From the NCBI GenBank assembly GCA_905182995.1, contig CAJJDP010000058.1:398932-462931 (forward strand): a DNA stretch of 64,000 bases, given 5' to 3'. This DNA comes from Paramecium octaurelia. Lineage: Eukaryota > Ciliophora > Oligohymenophorea > Peniculida > Parameciidae. The notes beneath the pieces were generated by a model. That model ran no database searches. It was not told the DNA's origin and saw only the letters and a program-made list of their open reading frames with translations. Of this stretch, positions 13,634 to 26,356 are shown one piece after another (the first letter of the stretch is position 1; the number at the start of each line of letters is the position of its first letter). The position numbers were made by a program, and so were the translations under genes.

Positions 13634-14400
13634 TTTTAATTTCATTAAATAAATATTGAATTTTAAATTATTAACCACTTTTAGCAGTACTTTTGAATTA
13701 CTGTTTTTTTTTTGTGATTTGATAACTTAGTGATTGTTATTCTACAATTTAAAAAGTTAATAATGTAATCATACAGAATATTAATTTATTGATCTAACCA
13801 GGTTATGTTACAAAATAATCATTGATTAAGTTAATTTTATTTCAAATTTAAATAAATTTATTATGATAAACTTGATCTGATGAAATATGAGAAAAAATTT
13901 TTTTTAATATTTCCTATAAAGAAAAACTTTCAATATTAAAACGGAATCACTGTTTTTCTTTTTTCCAAAATTAATTAAAACCCATTGTTATTCAATATCT
14001 AATAATGTATGAAAATACTGTCTCAAAACTCTAATTTTTGGGAGATTAATATGCATATAATTAATATATATTAATATTTTGAACAATTTTAGTAGAATAC
14101 ATCTGAAACAGACTAAGTCAGGAAGTATTTTATTATTCCTTTCAATTTTTTACAATAAATCAATATTTAATTTCCAAATATTAATAAACTAAATGATTTA
14201 AAAATTTGAAATAAATTTATGTTGAAAAAATAATTAAGAAAATTTTGACATATTTATGGAGCGGATAAATGTAATCAACATAAATATAAAAAATATAAAT
14301 TTATTATTATTATTATGTATTTTTATTATCTCTAATTTGAAAATGATAAAATTTAATTTATATTAATATAAAAATGGCCTTAATTCATAATTAAAATGAT
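13634..14400. other. AT-rich intergenic region
   Basis: Extremely AT-rich, with poly-T and poly-A runs and no frame of coding quality on either strand. It separates the dead kinase from the next plus-strand gene, whose promoter it presumably contains. Confidence 0.5.
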
Positions 14401-15633
14401 ATGCAAAATATTTTTAGCAAGGCAGGAAAGATTACTTCGGAGAAATATATTATATTTTAAAGAAAAGAAGAGATTTTTAACAATAGACCCAGATATTTTA
14501 ATGGGAAATCTTAATCTGTTGCGTCTTCAGAAGATGTGAATCAACAATCTGACAAGAAAATGCCAGAAATATCAAATAATAAATAATAATAAGAGTAAAT
14601 TACAGAAGCAGAATTGATTTAACGCAAAAATTAAGTCAAACTTTCCCAACCATTCTCAAAACAACTGTCCAGATAAGTAGGTCATTACACAAAACTGAGT
14701 AAAGACAGTAAACCTTCTTGTGGGTAATATCATGTTAAATACAGTGAACTGGATAAGTATGTATTGAAATAATGATTAAAAGGGCAATTCATTCAATTCA
14801 TGATTATGATAAATCCCTCAAGCATACAATACCTTTAGAAGTTCCTGGGAAGCATGGAGAACCTGAGAATATGGAGTAAGTAATTGATATATGAATAGCA
14901 AACCTGTAGTGGATAGGCCCAGATTTTCTAGAACTTGTTTTATTGATCTCGTAAGATAGTCACCTAGGTATAAGTTTGCAAAAGATCATTAGACCTGACA
15001 TCTTTTTTGGAAGACCAACTCCGCATCCAGATAGATTTACATATTTGAAGGTGACAGACTCATGGAGCAAGATTCCCCGAACTCCATCAGTCTAATTATA
15101 AAAACAATTGTCAAGAGATTAAATGATTATTTATAAAAAGAAATAATTTGCACCAGATTATCACCCAAATTTTGAGTTTGGTAAAAAGTATATGAATCGA
15201 TCTATAAATAGATAATTGGGTAGCTGCGGAGCACCATTCGATAAATTAGAGATGAGAAAGGATATAATGACCAAAATACCTCCTTATAATCATGAAACAT
15301 ATTTTGAATATGATGTCTATTCAAAGGATCCGAATAGTAAACTTTTTAGAAACCCTACGGCTCCAAATTTTAAATAAATGTTGGATAGGGAGTAGGATGG
15401 AAAATCTCTTTTGCCAAGTTTTATGCAGGTAATAATAATTTGGAATTTATAAGAAATATTCGAATACTCGTATGGGTATTACTCATTTACATCAAAAAAT
15501 GCTTGAAGTCAACAATTTTAGAGATGGAAGATTTCAAACTGTTACTTCGAGTTTCTTACCTAGTAAGGCATTCAAAAAAAGACCATAATTGGATGAATCA
15601 AGTGAAGAGATTGAATAAATGGAAGAATAGTGA
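14401..15633 (+). CDS. conserved-looking Pro-rich protein, possibly ciliary
   Basis: About 377 residues after four introns of 23-26 nt, giving an exact multiple of three. The basic N-terminus is followed by repeated short proline motifs (KPSCGQYHVKYSELDK, GRPTPHPDRFTYL, TKIPPYNHETYFEYD, RMGITHLHQKML). This spaced Pro/Tyr/Phe pattern, without coiled coil or membrane segment, resembles sperm-tail and axonemal microtubule-associated proteins, but I cannot place it in a named family. ATG at 14401 is chosen because the ATG just upstream is out of frame. It ends EQMEEQ-TGA. Confidence 0.75.
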
Positions 15634-15952
15634 TGATTAAATTGTTTTATAATTATATTGAATGAATAAGTATCAAATTTCTTTAAAAATTACTTAAAAT
15701 TAATTATAAAATTAATAATTAAATAACTACCTTAATCCATTTCAATATGTTAATATTTGTTTATTTTATAAAGTTTTTATATTATTTGATGTATTTTCGT
15801 ATTTGAATTATAATGGAATTGTGTAATATAGTAATTGTTTTTTCGAATTGAATCCCTCAACATAGCATTATGAATTGCAGTATCTTTTTAGACAAGAATA
15901 TAACTCAACTTTTTTAATATGCTTCCATTTATCTTTTAATTAGAGAAATTAA
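15634..15952. other. AT-rich intergenic region
   Basis: 319 bp with no supportable frame; nothing recognised. Confidence 0.5.
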
Positions 15953-16724
15953 ATGAATACTCTTATGCCATCAAACTTTAATGACATTGGCGTCCATCTC
16001 TCTGGGATAGCTATTCATGTAATTGAATAAATAAAAAATCAAAATGAGTAGATTCAAGGAATGTACTAGGAAAGGTAAAAAACTATGGAAAAATTACAAA
16101 AACAACTTGAGAAGATGAATCATGTAATTTCTAGGATGTGTGATAAATAACCTCAACAAACATCTGACTAGATTCAAATTCTTAAGAATCAGTAATATAA
16201 ATATGAACTGTAAATGGAAGAAGAATTAGAGCTTCCATGCTACAGAAACAGAATTTTTCAAATCAAACTAAAGCTAGTTTAGAATGAAACAACAATAATC
16301 AATGTAAATAATCTCCTTGTTGAACTGCAAATGTATGAATATCAGGTTATTTTAGTTGGACTTACGACAAGATTCCTAAAAAACTTACCCATAACAATAA
16401 AAATCAATCAATCTTCAAAGGCTGCTAATAAACTGTAATAAAAAAAGGCTATGGCAGACTTAGCAGGATTCAGATTAAGGAAGTTTCCTCCCATTTTCCA
16501 AAAGGTACATTTATGATGATTATTTTGCCAATTGATGACGGTGCCGTTATTGGAGAAGAAAGGTAATGAAATACAATTATTTTAGTAAATTTATCATAAA
16601 AAAAGAGTGGATAAAGCCTCTCGTTATCAATGATGTTTCAATAAAGGCAAAAAAGTTTTCAGATAGACATAATCCCTATTATGCCAAGTCTGATGGAACA
16701 ATTAATATTTTGGAATAGGAATGA
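15953..16724 (+). CDS. unknown protein with coiled coil and beta-rich C-terminus
   Basis: 239 residues after two introns, 16435-16463 (29 nt) and 16563-16585 (23 nt); both are needed and together restore a multiple of three. The first 110 residues are largely coiled coil (QERQKTMEKLQKQLEKMN). The second half looks globular, ending in a beta-rich module (FPKGTFMMIILPIDDGAVIG, IKKEWIKPLVINDVSIKAKK). I do not recognise the family. There is no signal peptide or membrane segment. Confidence 0.75.
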
Positions 16725-16785
16725 TTTCTTTTTATCATAATATTAACAATATAAATATTCAACATAAAAGTAAGAGAATAGTACT

Positions 16786-17004
16786 TCAGAAGCATTCACC
16801 TTCTAGAGGAACATTTGAATTTCTGTCCGTTTTAGAGGTATTTTTTTGAGGACTTTTACCATTTATTTGTGATTTAGAAGAATATTCATAACTTAAGCAA
16901 GTAACCTACTCTAAAGCCGTCTTTTTTGCTCAATAAAGCTGATCATTGAGCTTAATTAAAGTTTAAATTAAATATTATGAAATATAGTCATTAATGCGCT
17001 TCAT
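16786..17004 (-). pseudogene. small ORF with an in-frame TGA at codon 25
   Basis: From ATG at 17004 the frame reads MKRINDYISQYLIQTLIKLN and continues to codon 24. TGA then occupies 16932-16930, and the same frame continues as AKKTALEQVTCLSYEYSSKS for 47 more codons to a second TGA at 16788-16786. Sequence on both sides has coding character (Gln encoded by TAA/TAG, lysine- and serine-rich tail). No GT...AG segment spans the TGA. It could be a small gene inactivated by one substitution, two chance ORFs, or a UGA that is read through or recoded. It is convergent with the gene ending at 16724. Confidence 0.4.
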
Positions 17005-17282
17005 ATTAAAGTATTCGTTTTATATTAATTTAGGTTTAATATCTTTAAAGCAGATTTCTCATATATTTTAGGATCAAAGATTAATTTATATTCAGTATAT
17101 TTTGGGATTAGTGTTAAATTCAGATTGAAGAAAGAAAGGAATATGTTGGTGAGATTTAATTTTGAGAATTTATTTTATATAAAATTTATTATTTTTTAAT
17201 ATAATAATTAATTTAAAAAATTTTAATTGAACAGAACTTTAAAAGGCACCTGAAATATTTCATTTATTTTATTAAAAAATAA

Positions 17283-20200
17283 ATGGAAGATAAAATAAAT
17301 AAACTTTTTGCTTTATTCAATGATTTCAAGAATCAGCAACTCTTTAGCTTGGCTTTGGCTCAAATAGTGAATGTGTATAATGATTACCCTGCCTGTTTGT
17401 ATTAAATATTAAGAAAAACAAACAAATTAATATATTCAAGAGCCCAAGATCCTCGTCTTCGTTTAGAGCATTCTCAAATTGCTGCTGCAATAATTGAAAG
17501 AACATACAAGATCTACAAGTAATTTCATTGTTATTCAATGTAGTGAACGACTTGAAGAATATTTGCTATCATCATCTAATGACTCTATCCCTGAAAACTT
17601 GTTTCATTTTGAACCAATATTGGATCAATAAGTAGAGGATGCTATGCAGTAAGAGTAAATTCGTGATTATGAGGAGATCAAATCAAATATTAAGCTAAAG
17701 AGTGAATAAATTGATTTCATCCATCTGATCAACGATGGGAGTGCAATTCTCGGAAAAGACATGAAATACTTAAAAAGATCACAAGAGAATAAAAATTAGA
17801 AGTTAGACGATGAAACTCTCGACATAAGATAAGAGGAAATCATGAGATTGATGGGTTTGTCTGGGAATTTTAATTTGTCAAATGTTACCCGATTATTGGA
17901 ATTTATGTAAGGAGATGCAGAGATACCCATAGACATGAATTCATCTTCTGATGAAATTGTCGAAAGTTCTAGCGATGACGATGCAGTAGGCTAATACAAG
18001 AAGAAAAGTAAGACTAAGGGTAAATTACCAGAAACTAATCTCAAAAAGAAACCATCTGCTTAAAAGAAGAATCAAACTACAAAGTATTGTGTAATAAACC
18101 CTTTTAATGTTATTTACAACAGAGCAGTCTATGAATTGATGAATCATAAATGGCAAGAAAGACATGCAAGTGCTCTGGTTTTGAAATCAATTGTTAGACA
18201 AAAAGGATTTTTAAATTTGGGATTCAGCTATTTGATAAAAGGTGATGAAAAGGAGATTAATGGTATCTTGAGAGCCAGTCTAATCGAATACATAAGTGAT
18301 AAGAATGGTTAATTAAACAAATTAGAATATTTATTGACAAGATGCTGTGTATTAATTGTGATGGATCGATTTGCAGACTATTTTGGAAATTAAACAATCA
18401 TGATTGTAAGAGAAGCAGCCTGTTAGACTGCTATCACACTGCTAACAGATAGAAATTACAATACTAATATTTGGATTCATTATCCAGATAGTTTTATGAA
18501 ATTTGTACTGTTATTGAAAGATTTCATTGAAGAGGGATAGAGAGTATAGATATATGAAGTCTCCTAAAGTGCTCTATTTTTAGTCAAAGGTTTATTAAAG
18601 GATCATTTGTAAGTGATTTTTGATAATTTTTCGGAAATGCTGTTGCAGGTAGGTTAGAGAGATAATGAAGATGAGATTCTGGAATTATTGGCAGATATTT
18701 GGAAGGAATTCCTATAGTTAGGTTTAAATCAAAAATATTATAATACTGTCTATTCAATTACCATGGAGTAACTAAAGAAGTAGGATGACATCAGCTTTGC
18801 TGGAAAATCTATATTCTAATTTTTAAGTGCTCTATTTCAAACAGGGTTTAAAATACAGAAATAATTTTAAGGAGAAATAGAAATCTTAAAGAAATTCTTC
18901 TTTCATAGAATTGTAGAAGTCAAAGAATAATTCTATAAATATTTATTGGCTTTTTCAAAGTAGCAAACATCAAAATAAGTTGATTCTAGAACAATAAATT
19001 TTATGAAAATCATATTTTAGACAGGAATATTTGAAGAGAAACTTGAGACCTTCTAAACTTTAATGAATATCTTGGAACAATTATCCAAACATTTAGAGGA
19101 AGAATAACTCTATGAATTCATCTAATTTGTTCACAATTTCTCAACTGATCATCAATTTAAGAAATATTTTTATCTCTTTGATGGAATGAAACGGGAATCT
19201 ATAGATATTCATTATCCAAATTTAGCTCAACAAACTTCAAATCCCATTGACAATTAGACATTTAGGATGATTAAGACTGCTTATTTAATTAAAGATATTA
19301 ATTATAACCATTAATTAACAGTTGATTTAGATCCAATTAACTTTATTTACACTTTCAGAAATTATATAAATAATAGAAAGGAATCGAATTTAGAAGTAGA
19401 TAGTACACGTCAGAATGGATGTTGTTTTGATGATTTGGATCTCAAGATTCAGGTTTCGATGCAATAATTGAACGTGTTATTGAAAAACTATATGCAAATC
19501 GAAAAAGAACAGGAGTATTTAGCAATCATATAAGGATTTGTCAAAATATACGGAGACTTTGCAATAGCTCCAGCTCATTCGTCAAAGCTTAGATAATTGT
19601 ATCCTGTTATCTTAAATTAACTTAAGTAGTTGAGTTCAATTGACTATGAAATGGATTAAGAATCAATATAGAAATTATAGGATACTACGTCTGATTTGGT
19701 TTAGAATCTTTAGGCTTTTACAAAGTTGAGCAATGAATTAAACTTGAACTTCAAGGTATTGACTTCAGATCACACTGAATCATTAATTCAAAGAATAAGG
19801 TAAAGTTTTAATTTATTTAAGAATAGACAAATTTCATTTAATACAGGATATAGCGTCAGAAAGGTTATCCAAATAAATGTCCTTAAACCCAAACTGTTGT
19901 GATTTAACATCCCTATATGTTAAATAAAGTACATAATAAACAGTCTAGTATATATTATCTTAGAAGAACGAATTGAAAAGTACGATATCTAATTATGTTT
20001 TTAGGAAAGGATTATGGTAGAAAACGATTAATTTGGCATTTGCTAAAAAATTAAGTAGATTTCTAATCTTGGCATCTCTTTTTTGAGAGACTTTTCTTAT
20101 AGCAATTGAATTATATTCCCAGTGATTTAAGATTTAATCAAACTCTAATGACTTAAACATCTAAATTAACTATAAGAGTAGAAGATTTGAAGTATAATTT

Positions 20201-22609
20201 ATGGGGAATAGGTCTCATCTAAAATGCCTATTCATTATTTTTGTAAAATCCAGAACATTCTGATTTTGACAAATGGGCTTAATATCTCTTATCAAAACTG
20301 TTAAATTATTTGCCAGTATTAAGCAATATCACTGATGACGATAATAATAAAATTATCTTAGATGATCTGAAGGGTGGAATATTATTAGAATTTGATTAAA
20401 CCTTTAAAAAGGTTGTTGTATTGAAAAACACCTTACTGAAACTTTGTGCTAAGTTTATTCACTTTCTGTCAGTCTCAAAGAATATTAGTGTATTTGATTA
20501 AGTGATAATGCAAATAAATTAATTAATAAAAAGGAATGAAAATGGAATGTATGAGATTTTGAATATAATTTTGAAAGAATTCCCAATCTCATTAGCACCA
20601 ATAAGTGGTTTTCTAACTTTGAAAGCTATCAAGAAGTTAACAGCAAAAGATCCAAATACAGCTTAAGCAGCGAGCAAATTGTTTGGATTTTTAGTGCCCA
20701 TCTTAACTATCATGGATGCACCCTATTCTCCAATATCACCATCTTTAATTAATAAATTTTAAAAGGCAAAGGAATTTTAATTAGGATTTGGGAAGATGAC
20801 TAAGGTGGATTATAAAGTAGAAGGCGGAATCAAAGATCGTAGCATTTTAAGAGACTATCAATGGGATGGTATTAGATGGTTAGGATTCTTGATTAAATAT
20901 AATTTACATGCAGCTTTATGTGATGATATGGGATTAGGAAAAACCATATAAACATTGGTAGTGTTAGCAAATGAAGTATTTAAAAGAAAAAATGAAAATT
21001 TGGTTTCTCTTGTTGTTGCTCCCAGTACAGTCGTAGATCATTGGTATGCAGAAACTAAAAAATACATAAGTAATGCTGTTTTGAAACCACATATCTATGA
21101 TGGAGTCTTCCAAGGGAATCTTATTATGGTGTCTTACAATTAATTACTAAAACTAAATCAAAATTTCCTTAATTAAGAATTTTATTTCCTGATTCTAGAT
21201 GAGGCTCATATATTAAAGAACAGTAAAAATAAGACCAGTAGAGTCATAAGGAGCTTAAAAGCGAAACATAAGATAGTATTGTCTGGAACACCTGTCCAAA
21301 ATCACCTTTTGGAATTGTGGTCACTTTTTGATATTTTATTGCCTAATTATTTAGGTGATGAAGAGTACTTTAAAAGGAATTTCTCTAAAGCATTTCACAC
21401 AAATATCTTCTCATTAACTGAAGATGAAATTTTATTTGATGAATAGCAAATTAAGACATTAAGATTATTGCACAAAAAGGTCTTACCTTTTATTATGAGA
21501 AGAACTAAATAAGATGTGCTACCATAATTACCAGCCAAAATTATAGGAGATTATTATTGTACTCTATCAGAACCTTTACAATCATAAATCTATTAAATTT
21601 TAGAATCAAACTCATTTTCTACTGATATTGAATAATAGATCACGAAGACTTAAGGAGAATAAAAAAACAAAGTATGTGAATCTGTTCTTAAATTATTACA
21701 TAAATTGAGATAAGCCTTAGATCATCCAATATTGGTCAGAAGTGTAATTTTACCCAATAAACGCCCAAAGAAAAAGGTAAAAACAGAAAATATTGAGATG
21801 TTGGCTGAACAAGAGATAAATTAATTGTTGGATAAATAGGAAAAGCCTGAAAGTTATTCTCATTCAGGTAAGATGATAGCTTTGAAAGATATTTTACAAC
21901 AATTGGGATTTCAATCAACAGATGATGTCCCTTAACAATAGACTCAAAGCGATTAAATTACAATTTACACAAACTTTAATAAGGTTTTAGTTTTTTCCAG
22001 GTTCAGAGCTGCTCTACAATTAATTGCTGAGTAATTATTGAAGGCTTAGTTTCCAGGATTATAATACCTAATTTTAGATGGAAGTGTTCCATAAAATTAG
22101 AGATACCCTTTGGTTACCAAGTTCAATGAGGATCCAGATATTCGTGTGTTACTTCTTACGACTTAAGTAGGTGGGTTGGGATTGAATTTAAGTTCAGCAA
22201 ATATTGTGATTATGTTTGATCATGACTATAATCCTGTGAATGATCAATAGGCTATGGATAGGGCTCATAGAATAGGATAAAAGAATGTTGTTTAGGTCTT
22301 TAGATTGATTGTTAAGGACACCTTGGAAGAGAAGATCATGGGAATCCAAAGATTTAAATCAGCAATATCTAAGGCTATTGTGAATCAAGACAATGCATCC
22401 TTAAAGTAAATGGAAAAAACAGATTTATTATCGATGTTAGAATCCACTTCATAAGGAAACAATAAAGGTATTTTGTATATTTTACAAATTTTGTAGAAAA
22501 AAATTCTGAAGAGGAACAAATTGAGAAATTAAGTGGCCCATATTCAAAGATTTTAGGATAGCTTAAATTGGATCTATTAGAATAACTTAATTTTGACAAA
22601 GAGTATTGA
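17283..22609 (+). CDS. Mot1/BTAF1 TBP-removing SNF2 ATPase
   Basis: About 1740 residues. The SNF2-family ATPase uses ATP to strip TATA-binding protein from DNA. The N-terminal two-thirds are HEAT-type helices with family hallmarks WQERHASALVLKSIVR and DRFADYFGNQ...VREAACQTAITLL (near 18150-18440). The helicase domain starts near 20850 with RDYQWDGIRWL, Walker A DDMGLGKTIQT, DEAH box LDEAHILKN, SGTPVQNHLLELWSLFDILLP, and motifs V/VI (TQVGGLGLNLSSANIVI, DRAHRIGQKNVVQVFRL). A short acidic linker with SSSDD lies near 17950. Introns include 17519-17543 and 22468-22496. It is the only such gene here and looks whole. Nuclear; acts on the general transcription machinery. Confidence 0.93.
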
Positions 22610-22932
22610 TGTTCTACATTAATTGTATGTTTCATAACCTTAATCATAAATTTTCTACTATTCTTTTTAACAGTTATCGTAAGAACCTTTATTTTATCCA
22701 AATTCTATTTTTGTTTATTAATAACTTAAGTATAATTATTTAAATACAATTAAGAATTTTCTTAATTAAACAACCCATTTATTTCATTTCCCTTTCCAAA
22801 AATTCCTTACTTTTTTAGTGAAAATATCACAAATCCACTTAATAATGATGTTTAAGTATCAGAAACAATTGGAATTTAATGTTTGAATTATTATATATAT
22901 ATTTAATATTTATTTGATCTTAAATATAGAGG
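22610..22932. other. intergenic region
   Basis: 323 bp. The first 130 bp are AT-rich with no frame, then TA-rich DNA just upstream of the MORN gene start. No element recognised. Confidence 0.45.
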
Positions 22933-24135
22933 ATGCTAGAATAATCTGGTCATACGAAAGCCCATTCAGAGTGTTTTTAGACTGTTTTTGAATCTGATAT
23001 AGAAAGTTTGCAAAAGTTTAACATAAATCTAACATATAGAAGACCTAAATCAAGTTCTTAGGATAACTATAAAAAATTATTTGAGATAGTAAAAGATTGC
23101 TCTAATTCTAAATTACAACAAGCACATTCAGATGAAATTCCAGAATTCGATTCTTTGGAGGATTCGTGTTAGATTCGACCTTCTCTGTGTACAAATAAAT
23201 CAAGCAAACAAAGCTAAGAACGAGAAGAGAAATTATTCGAAAAAGAATTAATACAGCCTTTAAATGAAGAGGATCACTAATTAATAGCAAAGAGTGAAAG
23301 GGAACAGTGTAAATTGCCTTCAATTGTCATGAAAAATGGAGGATGTTACACTGGATACTGGTACAAAAAAAAACCTTAGGGCTAGGGGGAATACAAATTT
23401 GCAGATTCAAGCAGATACAATGGTGAAGTAACATCATTAATAATCAATTTAGTGGTCAAATGGCTATGCAAGCGGAAAAGGCAAATTTTTTGATACGGAG
23501 GGTGGATGTTATTGTGGAGATTTCCATTTAAATTACATGCAAGGGAAGGGAGTGTATAATTATTCAGATGGATCCATTTATGATGGTATTTTAAATTGTA
23601 AATGTTTTTCAGGACAATGGTCTAATGACAAATACAATGGATTTGGCATTGAAGTAAAAAGTGATTCTCATTATAAAGGTATATTCTATTATTATGCATA
23701 GGTTAATTTCGTAATGGTTTAAAACATGGTCATGGAATCTTAATTTTTAGCAATAAAGAAAAATATGAGGGTTCGTTCATAAATGGTTAATTTGAAGGGA
23801 AGGGAACATTTGTAGTTTTTGATATAATATTAAAAGATGTGGCCAGATGGAAGAAGATATCAAGGTGATTGGAAGAATGGAATGATGCATGGTCAAGGAA
23901 TATTATCTTGGTCTGACGGTACTATTCCATTAATAGGATTTTAGGTCGAGTTTATGTTGGCTAATATGTAAACGATAAGAGATAAGGTTTCGGAACATTT
24001 CAATTTGCTGATGGTCGAAAATACTCTGGGTAATGGATGAACGGTTTGTAACATGGAACTGGGGAGTTTACGGAGTAACATGGGTAAATTACAAAGGGAG
24101 TATGGAGAGAAGGTAAATTATTTTCTCTTATTTGA
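22933..24135 (+). CDS. MORN-repeat protein
   Basis: About 358 residues after five introns of 23-27 nt (exact multiple of three). The first ~140 residues are Ser/Glu-rich and low complexity. The rest is a run of MORN repeats (GCYTGYWYKKKPQGQGEYKF, GKGVYNYSDGSIYDG, YKGQFRNGLKHGHGI, YVGQYVNDKRQGFGTFQFAD, YSGQWMNGLQHGTGEF). MORN modules tether proteins to membranes or scaffold cortical and ciliary structures; which applies here cannot be told. It stops at TGA only 22 bp from the stop of the convergent SDR-SCP2 gene, so the two transcripts must share or nearly share 3' ends. Confidence 0.87.
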
Positions 24136-24157
24136 TTAAATAATACTAATATATTTC

Positions 24158-25560
24158 TCATAATTTTGCTTAAGAATATTTGGCAAAGTTTTCTGGGGTT
24201 GGAGCTGGAAAAAGGCTTGGTGTAAAAAGGGTTCTAAAGAATGATAAAGGAAAAATATTACGCTTTTTTCATATTGCCTTTAATTTTCATCAAACCCTTT
24301 AAGAAAGCTTCATTTGCTTATAATTTACCCTAACATACTCTCTCAAAATCATCATCAATCATATTGAATGTGGCATCAGCCTATTCCTTGCCTTCTTTGA
24401 TGGATCCTTGGCCATTCTTCAAATCAATTACCCAAGATTTAATTACTGGACCTCCTTTTTAAAGGATTATTTCAAAATTGAACACTCCTTAAACTTTTGG
24501 AATTAAGTCTTTTCCTTCTCCTCTGTCCAAAAATGCTCTCATTAAATTGAAAATTTTCTCTGCTTTCAAGGTTACGTTGGTTGGTTAGGCATTTTATGAG
24601 GGACTTGTTGATTTAGTTTTGCCTTCCTTTTATTACTTGACAAATTCTTCTTTGTTGAAGAATATCTCAAATATTTCAGAAGATGTTTGTGGATGATACA
24701 CAACATTACCAAATCCTGATACTTCATCCCATTTCTCCTTAACATCTTCAGGAGTAAATGGAGTATCAAAGAAATATCCTTAATTTCTTTACCATCTCAA
24801 TTTTGAAATATAACCAGCTCCTAATTCAAAAACTGATCCTGTTTCCTTGCAATCCTCGTGAGACAGCCATGCTACAAGTGGTACAATATAATCTGGTTTG
24901 AGACTGGAGAGAACTTCCTTGCTCATCACTGTTTCAGTAAGTCGACTTGCAGCAACAGGGCAAATAGAATTTACGAATATGTTTCTTTTTAAGCCTTCTC
25001 TTGAGAGTGCAAGGGTTAATCCATGTGTAGCCAATTTGGCTGTACTGTAATTGGTTTATCCAAACACTCCGTACAATCCTGATGCTGAGGATGTATTGAT
25101 TATTCTTCCATATTTCTATTCTCTCATATATGGCCAAGCTGCTTTTGAACATGCGTAAGTTCCCTTAAGATGAACCTAAGGCTTTAATAAAAATAAATAC
25201 CTTGTAAATGAGATCCCAATCCTCGTCTTTCATTTTTTCGAATGAAACATCCCTTAGGATCCCTGCATTATTAATTAAAATATCAATTTTTCCAAATGTT
25301 TTTATTGCAGTTTCAATTATTCTCTCACCAAACTCAACGCTGTCATAATTTGCAACTGCAATTCCTCCAGCAGCCTTTATTTCCTCAACAACCTTATCAG
25401 CTGCTGAAGATGAAGCTCCTGTTCCTTTCATAGAACCGCCTAAATCGTTGACAACCACCTTTGCTCCCCTTTTTCCATAAAACAAAGCGTATTCTTTGCC
25501 CAAACCATTACCAGCTCCAGTGATCACTACCACCTTTCCGTCAAATCTTAATGAACTCAT
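24158..25560 (-). CDS. peroxisomal SDR-SCP2 multifunctional enzyme (mfeA/HSD17B4 type)
   Basis: 449 residues after two introns (25 nt near 25145-25200; 28 nt at 24234-24261). The N-terminal short-chain dehydrogenase has [11 protein letters not shown] as NAD-binding loop, NNAGIL, and the Ser/Tyr/Lys catalytic set ([21 protein letters not shown]). The dehydrogenase is of the 3-hydroxyacyl-CoA type found in peroxisomal MFE-2. The C-terminal ~110 residues are a sterol-carrier-protein-2 domain ([30 protein letters not shown]). The protein ends AKL, a PTS1 peroxisomal signal, reached only when the last intron is spliced. The hydratase domain of animal MFE-2 is absent, the same build as Dictyostelium mfeA. 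Expected role: peroxisomal fatty-acid beta-oxidation. Confidence 0.92.
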
Positions 25561-26356
25561 ATTTATTTAATGTAATTTGAATTCTAGGAGAGATTGAGTA
25601 ATATATAGATTGCCATTAGAAATCGTGCGTCATTTCGTTAGCAATGATTCAATTATTTTATCATATATTTTGGAAAAATTAATAATCCTAATGTATTATG
25701 TCAAATGGTTCTTTAGCATATAATAAATAAATCATAAAGCCAATCCTAGCATTCTGAATTCTAGAAAATTCATTATAAACCTCATGTATTCTAAGATAGT
25801 TCTATTCGATTAATTTTGATACCTTCACTAAGACTTTTCATCATTACTTGCGAGGAATTCAAATACAATCAGAACAATATGATGTCAATATAAGCAATAC
25901 CATTCATAGGGTGTGATACTAATATTTTTTTAATCAGAAGTGGTATATAATCTTATTGGAATTTAACAATGTAATTACTAAAACCTTGCTCCATTTAATT
26001 GCGTTTTTTTAACTATTTACAGATACTTTATTAAGAGATTTTTAAAGTGCAATTCATTAATAGACTAAATGTTTTTAGATTTGTAAATCTACTACTTTTT
26101 GGGGCTATTTGTAGTTGGAATAGATAACATTTCTAGTTGGTTAATCTATAATTGGAGGTTAGGTATCTAAAGAATCAAGAATTTTAACGATATATTTGGG
26201 TTAACTCTAATTGAAGATTAGTCTACTTAAGACTTGCCTCAGAAGGATAGGGCAGAACTTCAGATTATGTTATCTCTGCAACTTGAGTGGATTGGATGTG
26301 AAATGATTACATTTTTATAAGTCACTAAATTAATAATATATATTGTTTCGATTAAA
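25561..26356. other. 796-bp divergent intergenic region
   Basis: Lies between the start codons of the SDR-SCP2 gene (minus) and the next plus gene. From 26069 an open frame joins that plus gene in phase, but its hydrophobic, tryptophan-rich content (IYYFLGLFVVG) looks unlike the downstream protein, so I treat it as 5' flank. No other feature recognised. Confidence 0.4.

Noticed and set aside
26069-26356. N-terminal extension of the 26357 gene
   Set aside because: Open by chance is plausible with one stop codon; its hydrophobic composition does not match the downstream protein.
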